Shown one piece after another: positions 1 through 10,720 of a stretch of 64,000 nt of DNA. Under the pieces are notes generated by a model. The model saw only the letters and a program-made list of their open reading frames with translations, ran no database searches and was not told the origin of the DNA. Positions within the stretch are counted from its first letter, which is position 1. Every line of letters starts with the position of its first letter. The stretch is from Uloborus plumipes (taxonomy: Eukaryota > Arthropoda > Arachnida > Araneae > Uloboridae). Both the position numbers and the translations under genes were made by a program. The DNA lies in NCBI GenBank assembly GCA_038373865.1, contig JAXGGA010001172.1, forward strand, positions 1 to 64,000, in the 5' to 3' direction.

Positions 1-320
1 CTATTGATATCGGTAGAGTTCTATTGATGTGAATTGATTTCTATAGATGTCTCTATTGGTATCGATAGAAGCTATTGATACCTGTAGCCTATTGATCATA
101 ACCTCAATGGATATCCATAGAAGCCCTAGAGACATCAATAGAAATTTGGTCAGTAGGAAAGCATTTCAATGGATATCAATAGAAGCTTTATAGATATCGA
201 TAGAAATCTGGTCAGTAGGATACTGATCCCAATGGATATCACTTAAAGCTTTAATTGACATCAATAGAAATCTAATAGGTTATACTAATTCCAATTGATA
301 TCTGTAGAAATGAAATCATT
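1..320. repeat. Degenerate 62-bp tandem repeat rich in TATCAATAG/TATCGATAG
   Basis: Variants of ATTGATATC and its complement recur throughout. A phase marker (AGAAATYTGGTCAGTAGG or a decayed form) appears near 140, 202 and 264, giving a period of about 62 bp. The array is cut by the window start, so its true length is unknown. Related TATCAATAG sequence returns at 1131-1451. No coding potential is seen. Confidence 0.6.
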
Positions 321-1130
321 AAGTTTAAACTTAAGTAGTAAGTCTCGGTAAAATTAGTGATGAGCTGGGAAAGTTATTAATAATAATGATAAAAAAGGCA
401 GATGGTTTTAAACTTTGTAAATAAAGATTTCTTTTTTATTTTAAAATAATAAACTTCGACTGAAATTTTAACTGATGAAATTTCTGACTTTTTAAAATCT
501 GATATTACAGATTCATAGATTATGCTAGTCATTTTTTTTCCTTTATGTTTGAAAAAATCAATAGTTTTCTTTCAAATCATCACAGACATATGGTTCAACC
601 ATTCATTTCAAAGATACATGGTTCAACCATTCATTTCAAAGATATTTTTAAAAAAAGAATTAAAGAAAAACACATTTTTATTCTTTAAATTGGATACAAA
701 AAAAAAAATTGGCCTCTTCATGTGTAAATTGTACATTGTGCGCATTGTGAAAAATGGAGAATTTGAAGTTCCATAAATAAGTTTGTCTTTAATCTAAGAA
801 TCATTATTTTGAGGGTCTTTTCTATACATTTCCATGTGATGCATAATGAGTCTCGATGCATATCCATTAAAATTTGAGACTTTAATGTAGTGTTATGCCC
901 TGATATGTACAAAATCTTTATGCTGTGGCTAATTAATGCTATTACGTATAAACAGATAAATTCACTTTATCTACCAGTTTGTTGGCTATCTTAACTACAT
1001 TAAGAAGATTTTTGCCTCCGGCTCGATCATTGGCTTCTCCTAACTGTGGAGTCCCCAATAAGGGCGAAACTGCAATCTTATAGGATGCTATGAATCGAGC
1101 TGTGGGTGCATTTACTTCAGCCTATATCAC
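321..1130. other. AT-rich non-coding stretch
   Basis: No gene is recognised. The only structure noticed is a 27-bp direct duplication (ATGGTTCAACCATTCATTTC...) at about 588-641. This DNA should lie inside the intron upstream of the Gbx last exon, or upstream of the gene. Confidence 0.4.
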
Positions 1131-1451
1131 TTAAATGGATTACGGATATCAGTAACGAACAAAACAAGATCCATAGCATCTTTCAGTGATATCAATAGAA
1201 CAAAACCGTAGGATCTATAGATATCAATAAAGATCCGTAGCATCATAGAATTATAAAAAAATGTACGGGAAATGGCCAACGGATATCAATAGAGCTAAAT
1301 CGGTAGAGGTCTAGTGATATCAGTAGAACAAAACCGTAGAATCTATGAATATCAATAGAGATCCATAGCATCTTGTTCAACTGATATCAGTAGACCTCTA
1401 CTGATTTAGCTTTATTGATATCCGTTGGCCATTTCCACGTACAATTTTTTT
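1131..1451. repeat. Foldback repeat with TATCAATAG arms
   Basis: The segment 1254-1329 is nearly the reverse complement of 1376-1451; both contain AATGGCCAACGGATATCAAT followed by AGCTAAATC-GTAGAGGTCTA. The 45-bp centre carries further TATCAATAG copies like those at 1-320. It resembles a MITE or a foldback derived from the upstream array. No target duplication was identified. Confidence 0.6.
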
Positions 1452-1969
1452 TTATTGATCTCTACGTGTCATTTTTAGCAGGGAAGTGCTCGCAAAGAAT
1501 ATAAAACAACCAGCCATCTATTATATGAACTTTTTCAACATGTAATTTAGTGAAAAACGGTGCCAAAACAAAGATTTAGTAAGTCAAGCTACGCCTTTCT
1601 ATAATTCTTCTATGCACACAACAAATGTTGTAACATATTTTAAAATTGTTACAGTATTTGTTGTTTTATCCTTACTATATTCGAGAAGCTTTTTGTCTCT
1701 GATCTATATACATAAATGACTACTTTTGTCTGTATGTATGTCCGGGGTGATCTTCAAAACTACTGGACCGATTTTAACAATTTTTTCATCGTAGATAGCT
1801 ATATTAACAGGAATCAGGAAAGGCTATAATTTATTTCTAAAAAACTTAGTTTTAAAAAGTTATTATGGAAAACATTAAATTTCATCCTCGCAACAACAAT
1901 ATTAATAGTGATCATGATGAAAATTTTGAACAAAGGCTTCTCTGGAGTAAGTATGAAATTTATTGCTTT

Positions 1970-2280
1970 CTTAGGTAAGGCCCCTATATAGACGAGCCGG
2001 CGCATCAAGATTAAGTTTGACCACTTTGGATCCAGAGCGTGTTTGAGTGCTTGATAGGTTGTCTTTTCTGGCAAGGTATCGCGTTTTGGTAATTTTTCAC
2101 TGTAAGCAATTATTAGCGGCACGTGAATTTGGCAAAGCTCAGCAATGCGCCAAAACTTCTTTTAGTAACCCTAGCTCCGCAACAATGAAAAATTGAAAGT
2201 AAAAGTTTATAAGTTGGATCCAAAGTGGTGAAACTTATCTTGATGCGTCGGCCTGTCTATATAGCGGCTCTATTCTTAGG
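1970..2280. repeat. 311-bp inverted-repeat MITE
   Basis: Arms of about 65 bp (1970-2034 and 2214-2280) are imperfect reverse complements, sharing CTATATAGAC, GCATCAAGAT and CCACTTTGGATCCA. The interior is AT-rich and non-coding. The outer ends read CTTAGG.../...CCTAAG, but no clean target duplication is seen, so the superfamily is left open. It abuts the retroelement fragment that starts at 2291. Confidence 0.6.
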
Positions 2281-2290
2281 ATTTTAATAG

Positions 2291-2542
2291 ACTTTCAACA
2301 TTACTCCAAGACCATATCAAACTGCTTTTTCCCGCATTCTGAGTGGGCACACGAGGGGACTCACCTTTCAGCAGGGGAACAAGACTTTTCCAAATTGCCC
2401 TTGGTGTTGGGCCGACGTGGCTTCCCCCGGACATATCTTGACCTGTTTGAATTTTACAAAAGACGAAGTCCTTATTGACCCTATACTTTTTAAAGATGTT
2501 TTAGAAATTTTTGGTTTTATGGGTGTTGTCCAGCCCAGCTAG
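2291..2542 (+). pseudogene. C-terminal fragment of a non-LTR retrotransposon RT/RNase H polyprotein
   Basis: One frame reads RPYQTAFSRILSGHTRG, then a C-P-W-C...H-ILTC zinc-knuckle-like motif, and ends at TAG 2540-2542. The SGHT-RGLTF, NCPWC and SPGHILTC blocks are typical of the extreme C-terminus after RNase H in arthropod non-LTR ORF2 proteins. The stop is followed within 25 bp by an (AAG)n-like tail (about 2560-2580), consistent with the element's 3' end. About 77 codons remain; an in-frame stop at 2288-2290 lies just upstream. It may be a 5'-truncated insertion or a fragment captured by the surrounding Helitron. Confidence 0.65.
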
Positions 2543-3009
2543 ACAGCCTGAGATAAGTAAGAAAAAGAAGAAGAAGAAGGATTTTTATATTTATCTGCCA
2601 ATAATCGATGCCGGGTTAAATAAAAAGAGAATTGATATTGACAACAGTCAGAAAATAGAAAATGATTTTTTGGAAAATCACACGGATAAAATAAATAACG
2701 CATTTAAGTTTGATTTCACGTTCTTCTTCACACCACCGCATGATCACAAAAAATAGCTTTAAGAAATACACTGGCGGGAAAAAAAATCCCAACACCAAGA
2801 AAGACTTGTGTTAGATAAACGAAATTTGGTAGGCGTGTTTATACAACTGAAAGATGACATCGATTGAAATTTCGCGCTCCGCGCATAAGTGTAGCGCAGC
2901 TGGCGTCACTCAGAACATGCAAATATGGCTTGTTTTAAAAGCGTGTTGTGAAGCTCTTGAATGTTATTTTTCCGTGAAAGTTGACGAATTGCGTTCATGT
3001 TAGCCAGGA

Positions 3010-4033
3010 ATGCCTTTAAGAAGACGAAGAAGCCATTATCAACAGCTCACCGAGTTTAAACGAGGTCGTACAATTTGGCTACGAGAAGGTGGATTTTCAT
3101 TTCGCGATATTGCAGAAAGACTTGGGGGGAAATGTTTCCACAATGCATGATTATTGGAAGCTATGGTCAAGGGATGGTACTTACCTCAAGAAGATCGAAT
3201 TCCGAGCTGCCACGTGGCACGACTGAGAAGGAAGATCGCCCAATCTTGCGTACGGCTGTGGCGCATCGTACTGCATCTGCGGCTGACATTCGAGCTGCAG
3301 TTGGTACCATCATGACCCAAGTAACGGTAAGAAACTGTTTACTTCAAGGACAGCTCCGAGCTAGGCAGCCTGTAGCCGGTATTCCATTGACTGCAAACCA
3401 TTGCCGTTTCTGACAGCAGTGGTGCCAAGACAGAGCTCGCTGGAGGTCGGAGTGGAGATCTGTTTTAATTTTTGATGAAAACACATTCTGCCTTAGTGCC
3501 AGTGGTGGCTGTATATTGGTCAGAAGGAGGCCAGGGGACCGCCTGCATCCAAGCGGTCTACGGCCTAGACACACGGGACCCACACCTGGAGTCATGGTCT
3601 CTGGAGCAATTTCCTGCGACAGCAGAGGCACTCTTGTGGTTATCCCAAACTCACTGACTGAAAATTTGTCGTCAGTCTGGTAATTTAACCAGTAGTACAG
3701 CCCTTCATGAGTAGCATTCAAGGAGGAGTTTTCCAACAGGATAACGCTCGCCCTCACATCGCTGCTGTAACGCAATGTGCTCTACAGAGTGCTGTCATGT
3801 TACCATGACCTGCAAAATCACCATTTCTGTCTCCAATTGATAACGGATGGGATATCATTGGACGGCACCTAGAGCATCATCCACAGTCAGTAATGACGGT
3901 CCTAGTATTGACACAACAAGTGCAACAAGCATGGCACTCCATACCACAAAGTGACATTCGGCACCTGTGTGACACAATGCATGCACGCTTGCAGACTTGC
4001 CTTCAAAATTCTGGAGGTTACACCCTCTATTAA
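3010..4033 (+). pseudogene. Tc1-like transposase pseudogene
   Basis: It starts MPLRRRRSHYQQLTEFKRG with a helix-turn-helix-like stretch (FSFRDIAERLGG), then loses frame several times. Stops interrupt the middle. Near 3730 the second catalytic block VFQQDNARPHIAA is readable, and the block that should read SPIEHVWD reads SPIDNGWD, so the catalytic Glu is Asp. The frame closes at TAA 4031-4033. Stops, frameshifts and the catalytic change show it is dead. It is related to, but clearly distinct from, the transposase at 60464-61495. Confidence 0.8.
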
Positions 4034-4078
4034 ATTAACATAATTTCACATCTGCACAGCATTTTCTTGAGCTTAAAT

Positions 4079-4667
4079 CAGGGGTGCCCATCCCCCCCAA
4101 GCTCAATGGCGCAAATTCCCCCCCCAAAATTTTTCACAACCCTCTTGTGCTTTTAATTTTTATTTTACCCCTCTATTTTTTTGTTTATTTTTTTTAAATA
4201 TCATTTATTTATTTTTTTAATATTTTTTTTGAATATAATTGATTTATTTTTTTAAATGTTATTTATTTTTTTAATATTATTTATTTATTTTTTTAAATTA
4301 TAGCTATTATTTTTTTCTACATTAATTTTTTAAAAGTACTAATTATGAGCAGAATATAATCGTTTTTTTTTCCTTCCAGACATTCCAAGCACATTCACAC
4401 ACACACAAAAAAAAAAAATAATAATAAATAAATAAATAAAAAAATAATAAAGAAATAATTTAAATTAAAGAAATAAATTAATAAATAATTTAAATTTAAA
4501 AAGTAAATTAATAAATAATTTACATTAAAACAAATCAGTAAATAATTTAATTTGAAAAATAAATTTTTTAATAATTTAACTAAATAAATAAATTAGTTTA
4601 AAAAAATCCCCCCCAAAAATTTTGATGGCGCAACTTGCGCCATAATCCCCCCCTGTGGGCACCCCTG
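4079..4667. mobile_element. Non-autonomous hAT element, copy 1 (CAGGGGTGCCCATC family)
   Basis: The ends are CAGGGGTGCCCATCCCCCC and GTGGGCACCCCTG, and a perfect 8-bp duplication GCTTAAAT flanks it (4071-4078, 4668-4675). CAGGGG...CCCCTG ends with an 8-bp duplication define hAT. Just inside are C/G-runs and inverted GGCGCAA/TTGCGCC motifs. The core is almost pure A/T with TTTATTTTTTT-like runs and no ORF. A second copy lies at 40532-41185. It inserted in the 3' part of the older Tc1-like element. Confidence 0.92.
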
Positions 4668-5244
4668 GCTTAAATTAATCAGTGATCTTGTACATTTAAT
4701 CAATTTAACATGTTAACTAGACAATTGCATTACCCAAATTTCATTACTCTACAGTAATTTTTTCGGGTGTTGGGATTTTTTTTTTTCCGCCAGTGTATGA
4801 TTCTACTGGGCTTAGTTGAAAGTCATATATTTATTTTCTTTAATTTGGCATGTTGCATTCAAACCCGTGCGACGGCGGGCACATCAGCTAGTATTTCATG
4901 TTTCTTTTAAATTGTCAATGATTTGTGATTACTCTTTAAGGCAAGTGTTCAATTTCGTGAGGTTTCCTAGTACGAATTTATGTTTTTAAAAATTTCTCGC
5001 CAATTGTTTTCAAATCAGATTTTTGTGCGTTTTTATTTTTGAACTTTATATAAAACATGCAGTAACAACCTTGTAGTACTATCTCCTCCAAAACAGGGAG
5101 AATCTTTCCTGCCATTTAAACTGGTTTCCTCAAAATGTTTCATTGTGGCACTTACTCTTTTGGCACTCTGCTTCTCACTGTCTCAGTTGTAATGCATTTA
5201 GCATTAAGTGCTACATTTTCTAAACATTTGCTTATTATTTTTAG

Positions 5245-5439
5245 ACGCAAGTGAAGATCTGGTTCCAGAACAGGAGGGCCAAGTGGAAGCGCGTCAAGGC
5301 TGGCCTTGCATCAGGACGAATCGGCTCTGGAAACAGTGGCAATAATGGCCCCAAGATTGTTGTTCCTATACCAGTGCACGTCAACCGGATGGCAATCCGG
5401 AGTCAGCATCAACAAATTGAGAAGACACTCAACAGGTGA
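5245..5439 (+). CDS. Gbx: Gbx/unplugged homeobox protein, last exon
   Basis: This exon encodes T-QVKIWFQNRRAKWKRVKAG, homeodomain helix 3 with Gln50, Asn51 and Arg53, followed by PKIVVPIPVHVNRMAIRSQHQQ and a TGA at 5437-5439. The PKIVVPIPVHV-R-A-RSQHQQ tail is diagnostic of Gbx (vertebrate GBX1/GBX2, Drosophila unplugged), a homeodomain transcription factor patterning anterior nervous system and acting opposite Otx. The exon begins after a T-rich tract and AG at 5243-5244, at about homeodomain position 43/44, a classical homeobox intron site. Helices 1-2 and the N-terminus are not in the window, so the upstream intron exceeds 5.2 kb. The linker is Gly/Ser-rich. CAG^GTGAAA overlaps the stop and resembles a splice donor, but the family normally ends here. 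Confidence 0.93.
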   Translation, partial: TQVKIWFQNRRAKWKRVKAGLASGRIGSGNSGNNGPKIVVPIPVHVNRMAIRSQHQQIEKTLNR

Positions 5440-5560
5440 AAGACTGGGGAACCCGGTTCCATCCCAAACTAACTGTGATCTACGTGAACTATTTTCCATG
5501 AGCCAGCTGGATTACAAGAGTCATGTGAGGGCAGGACTGAACTGAGAGATATTAATAAAG
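5440..5560 (+). terminator. Gbx 3' UTR with candidate polyadenylation signal
   Basis: An AATAAA hexamer occurs at 5554-5559, 115 bp after the Gbx stop codon, followed by T/G-rich sequence. It is the first canonical signal downstream and could end the transcript. Longer 3' UTR forms cannot be excluded. Confidence 0.4.
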
Positions 5561-7474
5561 TTACGATGTGGTTCATGTCTCTCCCCCACAAATTAGATTT
5601 TGTTTATAAATAGTGGAACAGAGAGAGAGTAATCTTGTGGTCCTATAAATCGGCCTGAGTCTTGAGCTAGAGCAGAACTGGAGTGATGAGTTTACTTGGG
5701 TTAACAAAGAGAATATCGATCCAAAGAGAGTGGCAAAACGAATCAATTTTTCGAAACTTTCAGTTACAAATCTATACAGTCCATAAAGGAATCTACACTT
5801 GTGAGGCTAATTGACAAGAGTCATGTATCTTGAACCGTTGCAATGGAAAATAATACGCTTTTTTTGGAGTCAGCTAGTTCAACCAGAGAAAGAACACATG
5901 CCAGTGAATGAACAATTTGTATTTATTTATTTTTCAAAATCCGGGATTTTTTTTTCTGCCATGAATTCGCAATATTGTTATACCCTAAACAAAAAACAAA
6001 GAAAGATATGGAGTAATAATGCTTGGAATTGAATGATTAATCGACTATCAAGCACAGAATTTAATTGCATTGATTTTCTATGAATTGCGGTTGATTTCCA
6101 TATACTTCGTCCTGCCTTCCATCATCAGTGTCACCTACGGTGGAAAATGAACTATACTTTCCGATCATTTTTGCGTGATTTTTTTCACCCTTCTTCAAGA
6201 ATGAAATGAATGTATTTTTTCCATAATGTGATCTGAAAACTGTAAAGTTCATTTATTCATCAATGTAATAAACATTGTTGTGTTAAAATGAGACATTAAA
6301 CAACTTCTATATAAACATTGTTTGCCTTGCATTTATTTACAGCATTTTGAACATGGAAGATACAGCTAAAAAAATAAACAAATAAATAAAATTAAATAAA
6401 TAAATAAATAAATAAAAAAATAATAATCCAATGATTTTTACGAAAACATAAATCAAGCAATTAAATGATACCGATAAAATATTTACAATAACAAAACCTT
6501 AACATGTCTGAATGACATTGTTCCATATAGAATCGAAAAGAATTTGTCGCGAAAAATGCAATTCTTGATGCCACTTTTCCAAATGTAAAATTTGATCGTT
6601 CTTTTTACTTCGATTTTTGGTAAAATTTTTAAAGTTAACGCGGAACTGAAAAAAAAAAAGATAAATAAATTCCTTCATTTTTTCAATGTTTCGAAGTCTG
6701 CTATAAAACTCTCCGAGGCGATTTTTTTAGACGGCTGCAGTCATTAGAATTTCATACCTATTGCTTTTAAACTTTCAAAAAACAGAGATGATGTAGATTT
6801 CCTTAAGGATCTGTTTTCATAATGACGAACATCACAGTAATACGTGCATCGGCTTCAAAGCGTAGTTTACAAAGTTTTGTTTATTTATTTGTTTTATTAT
6901 TTAATAATAAACACAATTGAAAAAGCAGGAAAATATAAGTTAAAATAAGAAAGTTAAAATATAAGAAAAAAAATCAGGTTAATAAATCCCCGTTTTCTTA
7001 TTTTCTTGCTTTTTTTTGTTTCTTTTATATTTTTTTTGCGAATTTCAATGTGAGAGTGTTGTTTATAAATTATAGTAATTAGCCAGTTGAAATCAATAAA
7101 ACTATAAATTAAAAACAAAAATTGTTTTCAAAATAAATAAGTCATTAACTCCAAGTTCCAAGAAATATCTTTAAAAAAATAAATTAATTAGATAAGAAAA
7201 TTCGTCAAAAAATTTCCAATTCTTGTTTTGTGAACTGGTGAAAATTAAAGTGAATAATAAACACATCGTTCTTTGGTATTATTTTGCTGAATTCGCCTAT
7301 ACTAAGTGAGACATTTTTATGTAAAAATAAATAAATAAATAAAATAAATAAACACAGTTCCAAAAGCCCAGTGAACCTAAAAAGTTTCCTATTCATTGGC
7401 TTTTAAAATAAGACATTTTAAAGTGAATCAAGTTATACTGAACATTGGAAATTCCATCGAACGCTAACCTGTTC
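5561..7474. other. AT-rich intergenic DNA downstream of Gbx
   Basis: No gene is seen. It holds short (AAAT)n tracts at about 6370-6420 and 7325-7350 and many T-runs. Part may be extended Gbx 3' UTR, but nothing in the sequence decides that. Confidence 0.35.
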
Positions 7475-7599
7475 ATAGTCCGTGGAGTTAGTGCAAACAT
7501 ATTTCACTTCCGGATACCAGTCTGAAATTTTATGTGGGGCTTAAATTCACATAGGAGGACAAAAAAACGCCGGGAGACACTTGATCGGAGGTCAAGGTC

Positions 7600-10018
7600 A
7601 TTCCGCGATGACGTCATCAAAACGGCCGCTTTTACAGGTAAATACGTTCGTTTAACTGCTTAAAACTCCATCATAGATTGAAATATTGCAAAACTCAAAT
7701 ATATCATCTGAAAGCTCTTTAAAAAAGCTATTTAGAAAGATTTAATTTTTCTTTCTGAGGTCAAGTTCTCACCTGTAATGACGTCATCAAAATGGCCGCT
7801 TTTACAGGTAAATACGTTTGTTTAACTCCCCCTAAAACTCCTTCATAGATTCAAATATTGCAAAACTCAAATATATCAACTGAAAGCTTTTTAAAAGAGC
7901 TATTTAAAAAGATTTAATTTTTCTTTCTAAGGTCAAGGGCCCACCTGTGATGACGTCATCAAAATAGCCGCTTTTACAGGTAACTACGTTTATTTAACTC
8001 CCCCTAAAACTCCATCATAGATTCAAATATTGCAAAACTCAAGCATATCATCTGAAAGCTCTTTAAAAGAGCTATTTAGAAAAAATTAATTTTTCTTTCT
8101 GAGGTCAAGGGCCCACCTGTAATGACGTCATCAAAATGGCCAATTTTACATTTAAATACGTTTGTTTAACTCCCCCTAAAATTCCATCATATATTTTAAT
8201 ATTTCAATACTCAACTATATCATCTGAAAGCGCTTTAAAAGATCTATTTATAAAGATATAATTTTTCTTTCTGAGGTTAAGGGTTCACCTGTGATGACGT
8301 CATCAAAATGGCCGCTTTTGCAGGTAAATACGTTCGTTTAATTGCTTAAACTCCATCATAGATTTGCAAAACTTAAAGGTATCATCTGAAAGCTCTTTAA
8401 AATAGCTATTTAGAAATATTTAATTTTTCTTTCTGAGGTCAAGGGCCCACCTGTAATGACGTCATCAAAATGGCCGCTTTTAAAGGTAAATACGCTTGTT
8501 TAACTCCTCCTAAAATTCCATCATATATTTAAATATTTAAAAACTCAACTATATAATCTGAAAGCGCCTTAAAAGATCTATTTATAAAGATATAATTTTT
8601 CGTTCTGAGGTCAAGGGTTCACCTGTGATGACGTCATAAAAATGGCCGCTTTTGCAGGTAAATATGTTCGTTTAACTGCTTAAAACTCCATCATAGATTC
8701 AAATATTGCAAAACTCAAATACATCATCTGAAAGCTCTTTAAAAGAGCTATTTAGAAAGACTTTTTTTTTCTTTCTAAGGTCAAGGGCCCACCTGTAATG
8801 ACGTCATCAAAATGGCCGCTTTTACAGGTAAATACGTTTGTTTAACTCCCCCTAAAACTCCTTCATAGATTCAAATATTGCAAAACTCAAATATATCAAC
8901 TGAAAGCCTTTTAAAAGAGCTATTTAAAAAGATTTAATTTTTCTTTCTAAGGTCAAGGGCCCACCTGTGATGACGTCATCAAAATAGCCGCTTTTACAGG
9001 TAACTACGTTTGTTTAACTCCCCCTAAAACTCCATCATAGATTCAAATATTGCAAAACTCAAGCATATCATCTGAAAGCTCTTTAAAAGAGCTATTTAGA
9101 AAAAATTAATTTTTCTTTCTGAGGTCAAGGGCCCACCTGTAATGACGTCATCAAAATGGTCAATTTTACAGGTAAATACGTTTGTTTAACTCCCCCTAAA
9201 ATTCCATCATATATTTAAATATTTAAAAACTCAACTATATAATCTGAAAGCGCTTTAAAGGATCTATTTATAAAGATATAATTTTTCGTTCTGAGGTCAA
9301 GGGTTCACCTGTGATGACGTCATCAAAATGGCCGCTTTTGCAGGTAAATACGTTCGTTTAACTGCTTAAAACTCCATCATAGATTCAAATATTGCAAAAC
9401 TCAAATACATCATCTGAAAGCTCTTTAAAAGAGCTATTTAGAAAGACTTTTTTTTTCTTTCTAAGGTCAAGGGCCCACCCGTGATGACGTGATCAAAATG
9501 GCCGCTTTTACAGGTAAATACGTTTGTTTAACTCCCCCTAGAACTCCATCATAGATTCAAATATTGCAAAACTCAAATATATCATCTGAAAGCTCATTAA
9601 AACAGCTATCTGGAAAAATTTAATTATTCTTTCTAAGGTCAAGGGCCCACCTGTGATGACGTCATCAAAATGGCCGCTTTTACAGGTAAATACGTTTGTT
9701 TAACTCCCCCTAAAACTCCATCATAGATTCAACTATTGCAAAACTCAACTATATCATCTAAAAGCTCTTTAAAAGAGCTATCTAGAAAGATTTAATTTTT
9801 CTTTCTAAGATCAAGGGCCCACCTGTAATAACGACATCAAAATGGCCGCTTTTACAGGTAAATACGTTTGTTTAACTCCCGCTAAAACTCCATCATAGAT
9901 TCAAATGTTGCAAAACTCAAATATATCATCTGAAAGCTCTTTAAAAGAGTTATTTAGAAAAATTTAATTTTTCTTTCTGAGGTCAAGGTCCCACCTGTAA
10001 TGACGTCATCAAAATGGC
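7600..10018 (+). repeat. Forward array of ~172-bp units carrying TGATGACGTCATCA
   Basis: Each unit has, in order: GGTCAAGG, GGGCCCACCTGT, TGACGTCATC, AAAATGGCCGC, TTTACAGGTAAATACG, then AAAACTCCATCATAGATTC and the near-palindrome AGCTCTTTAAAAGAGCT. Perfect TGACGTCA occurs at 7609, 7779, 7951, 8123, 8295, 8457, 8629, 8799, 8971, 9143, 9315, 9657 and 10001; degenerate versions occur near 9484 and 9830. Usual spacing is 170-172 bp. Variants recur 1020 bp apart (7951/8971, 8123/9143), showing a six-unit block duplication. Confidence 0.92.
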
Positions 10019-10720
10019 CTCAAATGACGTCATCACAGGTGGGCCCTTGACCTTAGAAATAAAAATTAAATCTTTCTATATAGCTCTTTTTAAGAGCTTT
10101 TAGATGATATATTTGAGTTTTGCAATATTTGAATCTATGATGGAGTTTTAGGGGGAGTTAAACAAACGTATTTACCTGTAAAAGCGGCCATTTTGATGAC
10201 GTCAGTACAGGTGGGACCTTGACCTCAGAAAGAAAAATTAAATCTTTCTAAATAGCTCTTTTAAAGAGCTTTCAGATGATATATTTGAGTTTTGCAATAT
10301 TTGAATCTATGATGGAGTTTTAAGCAGTTAAACGAACGTATTTACTTGTAAAAGCGGCCATTTTGATGACGTCATTACAGGTGAGCTCTTGACCTCAGAC
10401 AGAAAAATTAAATATTTCTAAATAGATCTTTTAAAGCGCTTTCAGATGATATAGTTGAGTTTTGAAATATTTAAATCTATGATGGAGTTTTAGGGGGAGT
10501 TAAACAAACGTATTTACCTTTAAAAGCGGCCATTTTGATTACGTCATTACAGGTGGGCCCTTGACCTCAGAAAGAAAAATTAAATATTTCTAAATAGCTA
10601 TTTTAAAGAGCTTTCAGATGATACCTTTGAGTTTTGCAATATTTTAATCTATGATGGAGTTTAAGCAATTAAACGAACGTATTTACCTGTAAAAGCGGCC
10701 ATCTTGATGATGTCATCGCG
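10019..10720 (-). repeat. Inverted array of the same ~172-bp units
   Basis: Orientation flips within a few bases at about 10019-10024, where two TGACGTCA sites stand only 24 bp apart (10001 and 10025). Further perfect sites are at 10197 and 10367, with degenerate forms near 10538 (TTACGTCA) and 10706 (TGATGTCA). Four units are read on the minus strand before the unique terminal sequence. Confidence 0.9.

Larger units (their letters stand above)
2769..4795 (+). mobile_element. Tc1-like transposon (decayed)
   Basis: Terminal inverted repeats CACTGGCGGGAAAAAAAATC / complementary TTTTTTTTTTCCGCCAGTG lie at 2769 and 4795, flanked by TA at 2767-2768 and 4796-4797. Both ends share CCCAACACC just inside the A/T run. 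The body carries a broken transposase (3010-4033) and a later hAT insertion (4079-4667). Without the hAT the element would be about 1.4 kb, a normal Tc1 length. Confidence 0.85.
1703..4891 (+). mobile_element. Non-autonomous Helitron, interrupted by nested elements
   Basis: The 5' end is A^TCTATATACATAAATGAC at 1703 and the 3' end is CTAG^T at 4888-4891, preceded by a short hairpin (CCCGTGCGACGGCGGG, about 4866-4881). TC...hairpin...CTAG between a host A and T is the Helitron hallmark. No Rep/helicase coding is visible. Inside lie an inverted-repeat MITE, the tail of a non-LTR retrotransposon ORF and a Tc1-like transposon that itself holds a hAT element. The Tc1-like and hAT elements have target duplications and so inserted later; the retroelement piece may be captured or inserted. 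Confidence 0.65.

Noticed and set aside
7600..10720. Regularly spaced repeats resembling a CRISPR array
   Set aside because: The genome is animal; the whole 172-bp unit is repeated, with no unique spacers, and the array inverts.
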